Part shown: piece after piece, positions 5,821 through 12,519 of the stretch
Numbering within the stretch: the first letter of the stretch is position 1
Layout of the letters: each line of letters starts with the position of its first letter
Assembly (NCBI GenBank): GCA_964013575.1
Contig: CAXGWP010000027.1
Location: 1 to 15,546 of the forward strand
DNA: 15,546 bases
Reading direction: 5' to 3'
Source of the DNA: BJGV01 sp964013575
GTDB taxonomy: Bacteria; Pseudomonadota; Gammaproteobacteria; Burkholderiales; Nitrosomonadaceae
Program-made: the position numbers and the translations under genes
Notes under the pieces: generated by a model
Told to the model about the DNA's origin: nothing
The model's database searches: none
The model's input: only the letters and a program-made list of their open reading frames with translations

Positions 5821-6189
5821 ATGATTCAAATGCAGTCAATTTTGAAAGTTGCGGATAACACTGGCGCACGCGCAGTAATGTGTATTAAGGTATTGGGCGG
5901 CTCTAAAAGGAGGTATGCTGGTGTTGGGGACATTATTAAAGTTAGCGTAAAAGATGTGACTCCGCGGGGACGTGTTAAAAAAGGTGAGGTATACAATGCA
6001 GTAGTAGTAAGGACGGCTAAAGGAATACGTAGGGCTGATGGATCATTAATTAAATTTGATAAGAATGCTGCTGTTTTGTTAAATGCTAAATTAGAGCCTA
6101 TTGGAACGCGTATTTTTGGTCCAGTTACACGTGAATTACGTACTGCACAATTTATGAAGATTGTATCTCTTGCACCAGAGGTTTTGTAA
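5821..6189 (+). CDS. rplN: 50S ribosomal protein L14
   Basis: L14 binds 23S rRNA at the subunit interface and is the contact site for the silencing factor RsfS in bacteria. The 122-residue product (E. coli 123) starts MIQMQSILKVADNTGARAVM and contains VLGGSKRRYAGVGDIIKVSV, the family hallmark. It ends ELRTAQFMKIVSLAPEVL. Its Shine-Dalgarno is weak (GTGAG, 5811-5815) and lies just past the leader helix, so leader structure may influence initiation. It is the first gene of the spc operon and is followed by rplX after 21 nt. Confidence 0.98.
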   Translation: MIQMQSILKVADNTGARAVMCIKVLGGSKRRYAGVGDIIKVSVKDVTPRGRVKKGEVYNAVVVRTAKGIRRADGSLIKFDKNAAVLLNAKLEPIGTRIFGPVTRELRTAQFMKIVSLAPEVL

Positions 6190-6210
6190 GTGTGAAGCAA
6201 GGAGCGCAAT

Positions 6211-6528
6211 ATGAAGAAAATTAAGAAAGGTGATGATGTAATTGTGAATGCTGGTAAAGATCAGGGTAAAAGAGGTACTGTGCTTCGTGTTATAAGTGAT
6301 TCTTTGGTGGTAGTGCAGGGTGTTAATAAGGTAAAAAAACATACTAAGGCTGATCCTAATAAAGGTTCAGCTGGTGGTATAGTTGAAACAGAAAAGCCGA
6401 TACAGATTTCAAATATTGCAGCTTATAATGCTACAACAAAAAGAGCTGATAGGGTGGGGTTTAAAACTTTAGAAGATAACCGTAAAGTTCGCTTTTTTAA
6501 ATCAAATGGCGAGTTAATTGATATATAG
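6211..6528 (+). CDS. rplX: 50S ribosomal protein L24
   Basis: L24 starts 50S assembly by binding the 5' end of 23S rRNA. The 105-residue product (E. coli 104) begins with a KOW motif (KKGDDVIVNAGKDQGKRGTV, residues 5-24). It continues with GVNKVKKHTKADPNKGSAGG and ends with VGFKTLEDNRKVRFFKSNGE, as in the family. A strong AAGGAG Shine-Dalgarno lies at 6199-6204. It is separated from rplE by 14 nt. Confidence 0.98.
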   Translation: MKKIKKGDDVIVNAGKDQGKRGTVLRVISDSLVVVQGVNKVKKHTKADPNKGSAGGIVETEKPIQISNIAAYNATTKRADRVGFKTLEDNRKVRFFKSNGELIDI

Positions 6529-6542
6529 AGTGGTAAAAGAAT

Positions 6543-7082
6543 ATGGCCCGTTTGCAAGAATTTTATCGAGATACTGTAACTAAGGACTTAATTAAGAAAT
6601 TTTCATATAAGTCAGTTATGGAAGTCCCGAGAATCATAAAGATTACGCTTAATATGGGTGTAGGTGAAGCAGTGTCTGATAAAAAGGTATTAGATAATGC
6701 AGTTAGTGATATGAAGAAAATTTCTGGTCAGAGCCCAGTAGTAACAAAAGCTAAGAAATCCATAGCAACATTTAAAGTTCGTGAAGGTTATCCAGTTGGT
6801 TGTATGGTGACGTTACGCCGTATACAGATGTATGAATTCTTAGATAGGTTGGTTAGTGTTGCCATTCCACGTATTCGTGATTTTAGAGGAATCTCTAGTA
6901 AGGCATTTGATGGTCGTGGTAATTATGGTATGGGAATAAAAGAGCAAATTATTTTTCCAGAAATTGATTATGATAAGGTGGACTCCTTGCGTGGCATGAA
7001 TATAACAATCACAACTACTGCTAAAACAGATGCAGAAGCTAAAGCATTATTGGCAGCATTCAGATTTCCATTTAAAAATTAG
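6543..7082 (+). CDS. rplE: 50S ribosomal protein L5
   Basis: L5 binds 5S rRNA in the central protuberance together with L18 and contacts S13 and the P-site tRNA. The product has 179 residues, the same as E. coli L5. Diagnostic stretches are MEVPRIIKITLNMGVGEAV (about 26-44), SGQSPVVTKAKKSIATFKVR (61-80), YGMGIKEQIIFPEIDYDKV, and the C-terminal RGMNITITTTAKTDAEAKAL. In E. coli the spc repressor S8 acts at the start of this gene. I saw no clear counterpart of that target here. rpsN follows after 4 nt. Confidence 0.98.
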   Translation: MARLQEFYRDTVTKDLIKKFSYKSVMEVPRIIKITLNMGVGEAVSDKKVLDNAVSDMKKISGQSPVVTKAKKSIATFKVREGYPVGCMVTLRRIQMYEFLDRLVSVAIPRIRDFRGISSKAFDGRGNYGMGIKEQIIFPEIDYDKVDSLRGMNITITTTAKTDAEAKALLAAFRFPFKN

Positions 7083-7086
7083 AAAA

Positions 7087-7392
7087 ATGTCTAAATTATC
7101 TTTAATTAATCGAGATTTAAAGAGAAGGAAAATTGTAAAGAAATTTGCTGCTCAGCGCGCAGAAATATTGGCTATTATTAATAATACTGGTTTGAGTGAT
7201 GAAGAGCGGCAATCTGCAAGAATAAAGTTACAAATGTTGCCAAGGAATTCAAGTCCAGTACGGCTGCGTAATCGTTGTATATTGACAGGACGCCCAAGAG
7301 GTGTCTATAGCAAGTTTGGATTGGGTAGAAGTAAGTTGCGTGATATAGCAATGAATGGTGAAATTCCTGGAATAATTAAAGCTAGTTGGTAA
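7087..7392 (+). CDS. rpsN: 30S ribosomal protein S14, zinc-free (C-minus) type
   Basis: S14 is a late-assembly head protein. The frame is open from 7030, but the family start is MSKLSLINRDLKRRKIVKKF, so I place the start at the ATG at 7087, giving 101 residues, exactly the E. coli length. The C-terminal core LTGRPRGVYSKFGLGRSKLR is diagnostic. Only one cysteine is present (NRCILTG) and no CxxC pairs, so this is the zinc-independent long form. There is no Shine-Dalgarno in the 4-nt gap or just upstream; translation probably depends on coupling to rplE. Confidence 0.97.
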   Translation: MSKLSLINRDLKRRKIVKKFAAQRAEILAIINNTGLSDEERQSARIKLQMLPRNSSPVRLRNRCILTGRPRGVYSKFGLGRSKLRDIAMNGEIPGIIKASW

Positions 7393-7449
7393 GAATAAGA
7401 TTTGCAAAATAAAATATTAGTAATAAATTGGATTATGAGAGGTGCCTAG

Positions 7450-7845
7450 ATGAGCATGAGTGACCCTATCGCTGATATGTTGACACGTATACGTAATGGG
7501 CAACAATCTGATAAAGCAGTAGTTACAATGCCTTCTTCAAAATTAAAACTAGCTATTGCTATGGTATTGAAAGATGAGGGATATGTAGAAGATTTTACTG
7601 TAAGGGATGTTGATAATAAACCAATACTGGATATTGGTTTGAAGTATTATGCTGGGCGCCCTGTAATTGAAAAAATTGATCGGGTTAGTAGGCCTGGTTT
7701 ACGTATTTATAAACCTAATAGCGGTCTTCCTAAAGTTAGGAATGGTATGGGTGTTGCTATTATATCGACTTCGAAAGGCGTTATGACGGAACGAAAAGCA
7801 CGAGAAAATGGAATTGGCGGTGAAGTTTTATGTATTGTAGTTTAG
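7450..7845 (+). CDS. rpsH: 30S ribosomal protein S8
   Basis: S8 is a primary binder of helix 21 of 16S rRNA and in E. coli represses the spc operon. The 131-residue product (E. coli 130) has MSMSDPIADMLTRIRNGQ at the start, MPSSKLKLAIAMVLKDEGYV, RVSRPGLRIYKP and the C-terminal ISTSKGVMTERKARENGIGG, all conserved. The Shine-Dalgarno GAGAGGTG (7437-7444) is good. The 57-nt gap from rpsN is the longest inside the spc operon before rpmJ; it holds only AT-rich sequence. Confidence 0.98.
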   Translation: MSMSDPIADMLTRIRNGQQSDKAVVTMPSSKLKLAIAMVLKDEGYVEDFTVRDVDNKPILDIGLKYYAGRPVIEKIDRVSRPGLRIYKPNSGLPKVRNGMGVAIISTSKGVMTERKARENGIGGEVLCIVV

Positions 7846-7858
7846 GGATATTGATAAT

Positions 7859-8392
7859 ATGTCAAGAATAGCTAAAGAGCCTGTAGTTGTCCCATCAAAT
7901 GTAGAGATAAGTTTGACTGCTACAGAGGTATCGGTTAAAGGGCCCCTAGGTAAATTGCAACGTGATATAAGTTCTGATATAGCTGTCAAGCATGAAGGAG
8001 ATGTTTTGCTTATAAAGGGGACTAATAATTCAAGGCAAACAAATGCCATGTTGGGAACAACGCGTTCTTTGTTGGCTAATATGGTGCAAGGTGTAACAAA
8101 TGGTTATGAAAAGAAATTATCATTAATAGGGGTGGGGTATAGAGCTCAGGTTTCTAAAGAAACCTTGAATCTTGCACTTGGTTTTTCTCATCCAGTAATT
8201 TATAAAATACCTGAGGGTATAAAGATAGAGACTCCATCTCAAACTGAAATATTAATAAAAGGGATAGATAAGCAAAGAGTTGGCCAGATTGCAGCTGAAA
8301 TACGTGCATTTCGTAAACCTGAACCCTATAAAGGAAAAGGTGTGCGTTATGCTGATGAGGTGATTGTTATGAAAGAAGCTAAAAAGAAATAA
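7859..8392 (+). CDS. rplF: 50S ribosomal protein L6
   Basis: L6 lies near the GTPase-associated region at the base of the L7/L12 stalk. The product has 177 residues, equal to E. coli L6. It shows two related half-domains: MSRIAKEPVVVPSNVEI and VKGPLGKLQRDIS in the first, and LIGVGYRAQVSKETLNLALG followed by GIDKQRVGQIAAEIRAFRKP and PYKGKGVRY in the second. AGGGATAT at 7844-7851 is the likely ribosome-binding site. It is 13 nt from rpsH and 11 nt from rplR. Confidence 0.98.
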   Translation: MSRIAKEPVVVPSNVEISLTATEVSVKGPLGKLQRDISSDIAVKHEGDVLLIKGTNNSRQTNAMLGTTRSLLANMVQGVTNGYEKKLSLIGVGYRAQVSKETLNLALGFSHPVIYKIPEGIKIETPSQTEILIKGIDKQRVGQIAAEIRAFRKPEPYKGKGVRYADEVIVMKEAKKK

Positions 8393-8403
8393 TTGAGAGA
8401 TAT

Positions 8404-8760
8404 ATGCAGAATTTAATACAATCTCGTTTGAGGCGTGCACGAAAGACCCGTGCAAAAATTGCTGAGCTAAAGATAGTTCGACTAACTGTACATCGTACTA
8501 ATAGTCATATTTATGCGCAGGTAATTGATAATGTTAGTGGAAAGGTTTTGACTAGTGCTTCTACTATTGAACCAGATATTCGTAAAGAATTGTCTAGTGG
8601 TAGTTCTGTTAATGCTGCGACAGTAATAGGAAAAAGAATTGCTGAGAAAGCTACAAAAATAGGTATTTCTAAGGTTGGGTTTGATCGTTCGGGTTTTAAA
8701 TACCATGGGCGTATAAAGGCACTAGCTGATGCTGCTCGTGAACATGGTTTGGTATTTTAA
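8404..8760 (+). CDS. rplR: 50S ribosomal protein L18
   Basis: L18 binds 5S rRNA and helps attach it to 23S rRNA. The 118-residue product (E. coli 117) has a basic N-terminus (SRLRRARKTRAKIAE), then RLTVHRTNSHIYAQVID and VGKRIAEKA-like spacing. It ends with GFDRSGFKYHGRIKALADAA, the strongest family signature. It lies 11 nt after rplF with a weak GAGAGA ribosome-binding site, and 13 nt before rpsE. Confidence 0.98.
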   Translation: MQNLIQSRLRRARKTRAKIAELKIVRLTVHRTNSHIYAQVIDNVSGKVLTSASTIEPDIRKELSSGSSVNAATVIGKRIAEKATKIGISKVGFDRSGFKYHGRIKALADAAREHGLVF

Positions 8761-8773
8761 TTAAGGATTATTA

Positions 8774-9313
8774 ATGGCTAAATCGCAAGGTAGAATGCAA
8801 GGAAAAAATGCACAAGGTGAAGATAGGGGAGATGGCCTCAAGGAAAAAATGGTGGCTATTAATCGTGTTACTAAAGTAGTTAAAGGTGGTCGTGTCCTTG
8901 GTTTTGCAGTTTTGGCTGTAGTGGGCAATGGGGATGGTAGTGTAGGTATGGGAAAGGGAAAGTCTCGTGAAGTCCCGGTTGCAGTACAAAAGGCTATGGA
9001 TGAAGCAAGACGAAAAATGATTAAGGTGAGTTTAAAAAATGGAACTTTGCAGCATGCTGTTGTTGGTACTCATGGGGCTGCAAAAGTTTACATGCAACCT
9101 GCTTCAGAGGGTACAGGAATTATTGCTGGCGGACCAATGCGTGCAATTTTTGAGGTTTTAGGGGTCCATGATATAACTGCAAAATGTATTGGCTCAACAA
9201 ATCCATATAATGTCGTTCGCGCCACCTTGCAAGGATTAGAATCAATGAATACACCTGCTGAAGTGGCTGCAAAGCGTGGTAAAAGTGTTGGAGAAATTAT
9301 GGAGTTGGCTTAG
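8774..9313 (+). CDS. rpsE: 30S ribosomal protein S5
   Basis: S5 helps form the mRNA entry tunnel and affects decoding fidelity; its loop is the site of spectinomycin resistance changes. The 179-residue product (E. coli 167) has an N-terminal arm of the betaproteobacterial kind (MAKSQGRMQGKNAQGEDRGD), then the S5 N-terminal domain with VAINRVTKVVKGGRVLGF, where the spectinomycin loop KVVKGGR looks wild type. The C-terminal domain has GTGIIAGGPMRAIFEVLGV and STNPYNVVRATLQGL. AAGGAT (8763-8768) is the Shine-Dalgarno. rpmD follows after 2 nt. Confidence 0.98.
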   Translation: MAKSQGRMQGKNAQGEDRGDGLKEKMVAINRVTKVVKGGRVLGFAVLAVVGNGDGSVGMGKGKSREVPVAVQKAMDEARRKMIKVSLKNGTLQHAVVGTHGAAKVYMQPASEGTGIIAGGPMRAIFEVLGVHDITAKCIGSTNPYNVVRATLQGLESMNTPAEVAAKRGKSVGEIMELA

Positions 9314-9315
9314 TA

Positions 9316-9501
9316 ATGAATAAAAGTAAAAAAATAAAAGTAACTTTAGTAAAGAGTTTGATTGGAACAAAGAAATCACACCGTGCAACTGTGCGTGGGC
9401 TTGGGTTGAGTAAAATTAATAGTAGCGTGGAATTAGAAAACACCTTAGCTATCCAAGGCATGATTAATAAAATTTATTATCTTCTGAAGTGTGAAAAATA
9501 A
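9316..9501 (+). CDS. rpmD: 50S ribosomal protein L30
   Basis: L30 is a small peripheral large-subunit protein. The 61-residue product (E. coli 59) has KIKVTLVKSLIGTKKSHRAT and VRGLGLSKINSSVELENT, matching the conserved first two-thirds, followed by IQGMINKIYYLLKCEK. GGAG (9301-9304) within the end of rpsE serves as Shine-Dalgarno. It lies between rpsE (2 nt) and rplO (1 nt), as in most bacteria. Confidence 0.96.
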   Translation: MNKSKKIKVTLVKSLIGTKKSHRATVRGLGLSKINSSVELENTLAIQGMINKIYYLLKCEK

Positions 9502-9502
9502 A

Positions 9503-9934
9503 ATGAGATTAAATTCAATTAAGCCTATTGTCAATTCTAAATCTTCTAAGCGGCGTGTTGGGCGTGGAATTGGTTCAGGTTTTGGTAAAACGGCTGGGCG
9601 TGGTCATAAAGGTCAAAAATCTCGTGCTGGTGGATTTCATAAAGTTGGGTTCGAAGGCGGTCAAATGCCTTTGCAGCGTCGTTTGCCAAAACGGGGGTTT
9701 GCTTCTCGTACAGAAGGAAGTACTGCTGAAATTAAATTGTCAGTATTAGATAAATTATCAGAAGATAATATAGATATAAAAGTATTGGTAAAGGCTGGGA
9801 TAATTCCTAAAACTATTTCAGCTGCAAAAATTATACTCTCTGGGAGTATAAATAAAAAAATAAAATTACATGGAATTCTTGTTACCAAAGGTGCGAAAAT
9901 TGCAATTGAAAATTTAGGTGGTAGTGTTGAATAA
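9503..9934 (+). CDS. rplO: 50S ribosomal protein L15
   Basis: L15 is a late-assembly large-subunit protein with a long basic N-terminal extension that penetrates 23S rRNA. The frame is open from a GTG at 9491, but the family begins MRLN, so I place the start at the ATG at 9503, one base after the rpmD stop. This gives 143 residues (E. coli 144). Diagnostic parts are GRGIGSGFGKTAGRGHKGQK and GFEGGQMPLQRRLPKRGF. There is no clear Shine-Dalgarno, so coupling to rpmD is likely. The C-terminal part (GILVTKGAKIAIENLGGSVE) is typical. Confidence 0.96.
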   Translation: MRLNSIKPIVNSKSSKRRVGRGIGSGFGKTAGRGHKGQKSRAGGFHKVGFEGGQMPLQRRLPKRGFASRTEGSTAEIKLSVLDKLSEDNIDIKVLVKAGIIPKTISAAKIILSGSINKKIKLHGILVTKGAKIAIENLGGSVE

Positions 9935-9951
9935 GGCTAAAAGGAAAGTAA

Positions 9952-11274
9952 TTGGCTGCTAGAGGAAAGGCAGGAGTAAAGACTGATAAGCTTGCTGATA
10001 TGAAGCGCAGGCTATGGTTCTTATTGCTTGCTCTTATTGTATATAGAATTGGTGCTCATGTTCCAGTGCCAGGTATTGATCCAGTAGTATTAGAAGATTT
10101 GTTTGATCAGCAGCAAGGTGGAATTTTGGGGATGTTTAATATGTTCTCAGGTGGTGCATTGTCACGTTTTTCTGTATTTGCCTTAGGGATAATGCCTTAT
10201 ATATCAGCTTCTATTATTATGCAGTTAGGCACAGTAGCTTTCCCATATTTAGAGGCATTGAAGAAAGATGGAGAAGCCGGGAAGAGAAAGATTACTCAAT
10301 ATACTCGTTATTTTACACTTTGTTTGGCCCTGGTTCAGGGCTATGGAATTTCTATAGCTTTGCAAGCGCAGGCTGGATTGGTGATTGATCCAGGCCCAGC
10401 ATTTTTAGCTACGACAGTAATAACTTTAGTAACTGGTACTATATTCTTGATGTGGCTAGGTGAACAGATTACAGAACGTGGTATAGGTAATGGTATATCT
10501 TTAATAATTTTTGCTGGCATTGTTGCCGGATTGCCGAGTGCTATTGGTGGCACATTAGAATTAGTAAGCACTGGTGCAATGCATGCATTGTTAGCGTTAG
10601 CAATTTTTATTGCAGTTGCTGTAGTCACAGCTTTTGTGGTTTTTGTTGAGCGTGGTCAACGTAAGATTTTGGTTAATTATGCTAAACGCCAAGTTGGCCG
10701 TAAAGTTTATGGGGGGCAGAGTTCTCATCTACCTTTAAAGTTAAATATGGCTGGTGTAATTCCTCCGATTTTTGCATCTAGTATTATTTTATTTCCTGCA
10801 ACTTTAGCGGGGTGGTTTGCTACTGGAGAATCAATGCTTTGGTTGAAAGATGTAAGTGGAGCATTGTCTCCCGGGCAGCCTATTTATGTAATTATGTATG
10901 CGTTAATGATTATATTCTTTTGCTTTTTTTATACTGCGCTAGTATTTAATCCAAAAGAAACTGCAGATAATTTAAAGAAAAGTGGGGCTTTTATTCCTGG
11001 AATTAGGCCTGGAGATCAGACTACAAAGCATATTGAACGAATTATGCTTAGATTAACAATGGTGGGTGCAATATATGTAACCCTTGTTTGCTTATTACCA
11101 GAGTTTCTGATTTTAAAATGGAACGTTCCGTTTTATTTTGGTGGGACTTCATTATTAATTATTGTGGTTGTAACAATGGATTTTATGTCACAGTTACAGG
11201 CTTATGTTCAGTCGCAGCAGTATGATAGTTTACTAAAAAAATCAAAATTTAAAGGTGGCTTGTCTGCAAGATAA
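9952..11274 (+). CDS. secY: Protein translocase channel subunit SecY
   Basis: SecY forms the membrane channel of the Sec translocon with SecE and SecG and works with SecA or the ribosome. The 440-residue product (E. coli 443) has about ten hydrophobic segments. It shows KRRLWFLLLALIVYRIGAHV (first membrane span), GALSRFSVFALGIMPYISAS, LGEQITERGIGNGISLIIFA, and GIRPGDQTTKHIERI, the cytoplasmic loop that contacts SecA or the ribosome. The start is TTG: AAGGA at 9941-9945 is spaced 6 nt before it and no upstream in-frame ATG exists. The next ATG (M15, 9994) would leave just LADMKRRLW's methionine before the first span. It is the only TTG start in the window. Confidence 0.96.
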   Translation: MAARGKAGVKTDKLADMKRRLWFLLLALIVYRIGAHVPVPGIDPVVLEDLFDQQQGGILGMFNMFSGGALSRFSVFALGIMPYISASIIMQLGTVAFPYLEALKKDGEAGKRKITQYTRYFTLCLALVQGYGISIALQAQAGLVIDPGPAFLATTVITLVTGTIFLMWLGEQITERGIGNGISLIIFAGIVAGLPSAIGGTLELVSTGAMHALLALAIFIAVAVVTAFVVFVERGQRKILVNYAKRQVGRKVYGGQSSHLPLKLNMAGVIPPIFASSIILFPATLAGWFATGESMLWLKDVSGALSPGQPIYVIMYALMIIFFCFFYTALVFNPKETADNLKKSGAFIPGIRPGDQTTKHIERIMLRLTMVGAIYVTLVCLLPEFLILKWNVPFYFGGTSLLIIVVVTMDFMSQLQAYVQSQQYDSLLKKSKFKGGLSAR

Positions 11275-11292
11275 TTATAGTTATTAAAAAAT

Positions 11293-11511
11293 ATGGCTAA
11301 AGAAGAAACAATTCAAATGCAGGGAGAGGTGCTTGAAACGTTGCCAAATGCAACGTTCAGAGTAAAATTAGAAAATGGGCATGTTGTACTTGGCCATATT
11401 TCCGGTAAGATGCGTATGCACTATATTAGAATCTTACCTGGCGATAAGGTCACTGTAGACTTAACTCCATATGATTTAAGTAGGGCTAGAATTACTTTCC
11501 GTGCCAAATAG
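11293..11511 (+). CDS. infA: Translation initiation factor IF-1
   Basis: IF-1 binds the A site of the 30S subunit during initiation and helps IF-2 and IF-3. The product has 72 residues, the usual length, and a single S1-like OB fold: MAKEETIQMQGEVLETLPNA, then VLGHISGKMRMHYIRILPGD and the conserved end DLTPYDLSRARITFRAK. Its place between secY and rpmJ is typical of betaproteobacteria and of Gram-positives but not of enterics. The 18 nt before the ATG are nearly all A/T with no Shine-Dalgarno, which is unusual in this window. rpmJ follows after 12 nt. Confidence 0.97.
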   Translation: MAKEETIQMQGEVLETLPNATFRVKLENGHVVLGHISGKMRMHYIRILPGDKVTVDLTPYDLSRARITFRAK

Positions 11512-11523
11512 TTAGGAGATAAT

Positions 11524-11637
11524 ATGAAAGTAAAGACTTCAGTAAAGAAAATATGTAGAAACTGTAAGGTAATTAGACGAAATCGTGTGGTAAGAGTTAT
11601 TTGTAAAGATCCTAGGCATAAACAGCGCCAAGGTTAA
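11524..11637 (+). CDS. rpmJ: 50S ribosomal protein L36, zinc-binding type
   Basis: L36 is the smallest large-subunit protein and binds 23S rRNA late in assembly. I read a 37-codon frame starting MKVKTSVKKICRNCKVIRR and ending DPRHKQRQG with a TAA stop at 11635-11637. The four zinc ligands C11, C14, C27 and H32 are all present, so this is the zinc-containing (C-plus) form. AGGAG (11514-11518) is a good Shine-Dalgarno. It is the last gene of the spc unit: the base after its stop begins the -35 of the putative alpha promoter. Confidence 0.96.
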   Translation: MKVKTSVKKICRNCKVIRRNRVVRVICKDPRHKQRQG

Positions 11638-11667
11638 TTGAGTAGAAATGGTTTTGGCTGTTATAAT
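11638..11667 (+). promoter_or_regulatory. Probable alpha operon promoter (extended -10)
   Basis: TTGAGT (11638-11643) and a perfect TATAAT (11662-11667) are 18 nt apart, and TG at 11659-11660 makes an extended -10. Expected initiation is near 11672-11674, leaving a leader of only about 27 nt before rpsM. The position, in the gap between rpmJ and rpsM, matches where alpha operon promoters lie in related bacteria. Confidence 0.65.
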
Positions 11668-11700
11668 TAATAGTTTTTTATTTGTGGGAAGATAATAAGT

Positions 11701-12078
11701 ATGGCAAGAATTGCCGGAGTAAATATACCAAATCATCAACATGCAGGGATTGCTTTGACAGCAATTTATGGTATAGGGCGTGCAGGGGCCCATCAGATCT
11801 GTGCGTCTGTAGGTGTTAATGTATCTACAAAAATTAAAGATATTACCGATACAGAAATGGAACAGCTACGTGATCATGTATCTAAATTCATGGTTGAGGG
11901 TGACTTGCGTCGAGAAGTATCAATGAACATTAAAAGATTAACAGATTTGGGTTGCTATAGAGGAGTTAGGCATAGGAGAGGGTTGCCAGTTCGTGGGCAG
12001 AATACAAAAAATAATGCAAGAACCCGTAAAGGTCCTCGTAAGGCGATTCGTCAATCTAGCGGCCGACCTGCTAGGTAA
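11701..12078 (+). CDS. rpsM: 30S ribosomal protein S13
   Basis: S13 sits at the top of the head and forms bridges to L5 and contacts to P-site tRNA. The 125-residue product (E. coli 118) starts MARIAGVNIPNHQHAGIALT and contains YGIGRAGAHQIC (the helix-hairpin-helix-like region). It ends with RHRRGLPVRGQNTKNNARTR and a basic tail GPRKAIRQSSGRPAR. GGGAAG (11686-11691) upstream is the best Shine-Dalgarno, spaced rather far from the ATG. First gene of the alpha operon; a small hairpin follows it directly. Confidence 0.98.
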   Translation: MARIAGVNIPNHQHAGIALTAIYGIGRAGAHQICASVGVNVSTKIKDITDTEMEQLRDHVSKFMVEGDLRREVSMNIKRLTDLGCYRGVRHRRGLPVRGQNTKNNARTRKGPRKAIRQSSGRPAR

Positions 12079-12096
12079 CTGTATTAATCAATACAG
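12079..12096 (+). repeat. Perfect hairpin between rpsM and rpsK
   Basis: CTGTATT (12079-12085), a 4-nt loop AATC, and AATACAG (12090-12096) form a perfect 7-bp stem that begins on the base right after the rpsM stop. No T-tract follows, so it is not an intrinsic terminator. It could be an mRNA stability or processing signal, or affect coupling between S13 and S11. The structure is seen; the role is inference. Confidence 0.6.
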
Positions 12097-12114
12097 AATA
12101 AAGGAAAAATAAAT

Positions 12115-12504
12115 ATGGTAAAGACATCAGTGAGGGCACGTAAGAAAGTTAAAAAGAATGTAGCTGAAGGTATTGCTCATATTCATGCTTCATTTAATAA
12201 CACTATTATTACTATTACTGATCGTCAAGGAAATGCTTTGTCATGGGCTACATCAGGTGGTGCTGGTTTTAAGGGGTCACGTAAAAGTACACCTTTTGCT
12301 GCTCAAGTAGCTGCAGAGAAGGCAAGTAAATATGCACATGATTGTGGGGTTAAGAATATTGAGGTGCGTATTAAGGGTCCTGGGCCAGGTAGAGAGTCTG
12401 CTGTGCGTGCATTAAACGCTGCTGGCTTTAAGATTACAAGTATAGCTGATGTGACGCCATTTCCACATAATGGTTGTCGCCCCCCTAAAAAGCGTCGTAT
12501 TTAA
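12115..12504 (+). CDS. rpsK: 30S ribosomal protein S11
   Basis: S11 forms part of the platform near the E site and the mRNA exit. The product has 129 residues, as in E. coli. It shows the conserved AEGIAHIHASFNNTIITITD, GNALSWATSGGAGFKGSRKS, VRIKGPGPGRESAVRALNAA and the end DVTPFPHNGCRPPKKRRI. AAAGGA (12100-12105) is the Shine-Dalgarno. Lies 36 nt after rpsM and 15 nt before rpsD. Confidence 0.98.
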   Translation: MVKTSVRARKKVKKNVAEGIAHIHASFNNTIITITDRQGNALSWATSGGAGFKGSRKSTPFAAQVAAEKASKYAHDCGVKNIEVRIKGPGPGRESAVRALNAAGFKITSIADVTPFPHNGCRPPKKRRI

Positions 12505-12519
12505 GGAGATTAGATTATT

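Noticed and set aside
5826..6209. Open frame of 127 codons on the minus strand across rplN
   Set aside because: Antisense shadow of a highly conserved gene; no recognisable motif.
7030..7086. N-terminal extension of S14 by 19 residues
   Set aside because: Would overlap rplE by 53 nt and has no family match; S14 starts MSKLSL at 7087.
9491..9502. GTG start four codons upstream of the rplO ATG
   Set aside because: L15 proteins begin MRLN; the GTG lies inside rpmD and lacks an SD.
10341..10628. Open frame of 95 codons on the minus strand inside secY
   Set aside because: Lies wholly opposite a well-supported secY; low-complexity product (Ala, Ile, Asn, Thr) with no family resemblance and no ribosome-binding site.
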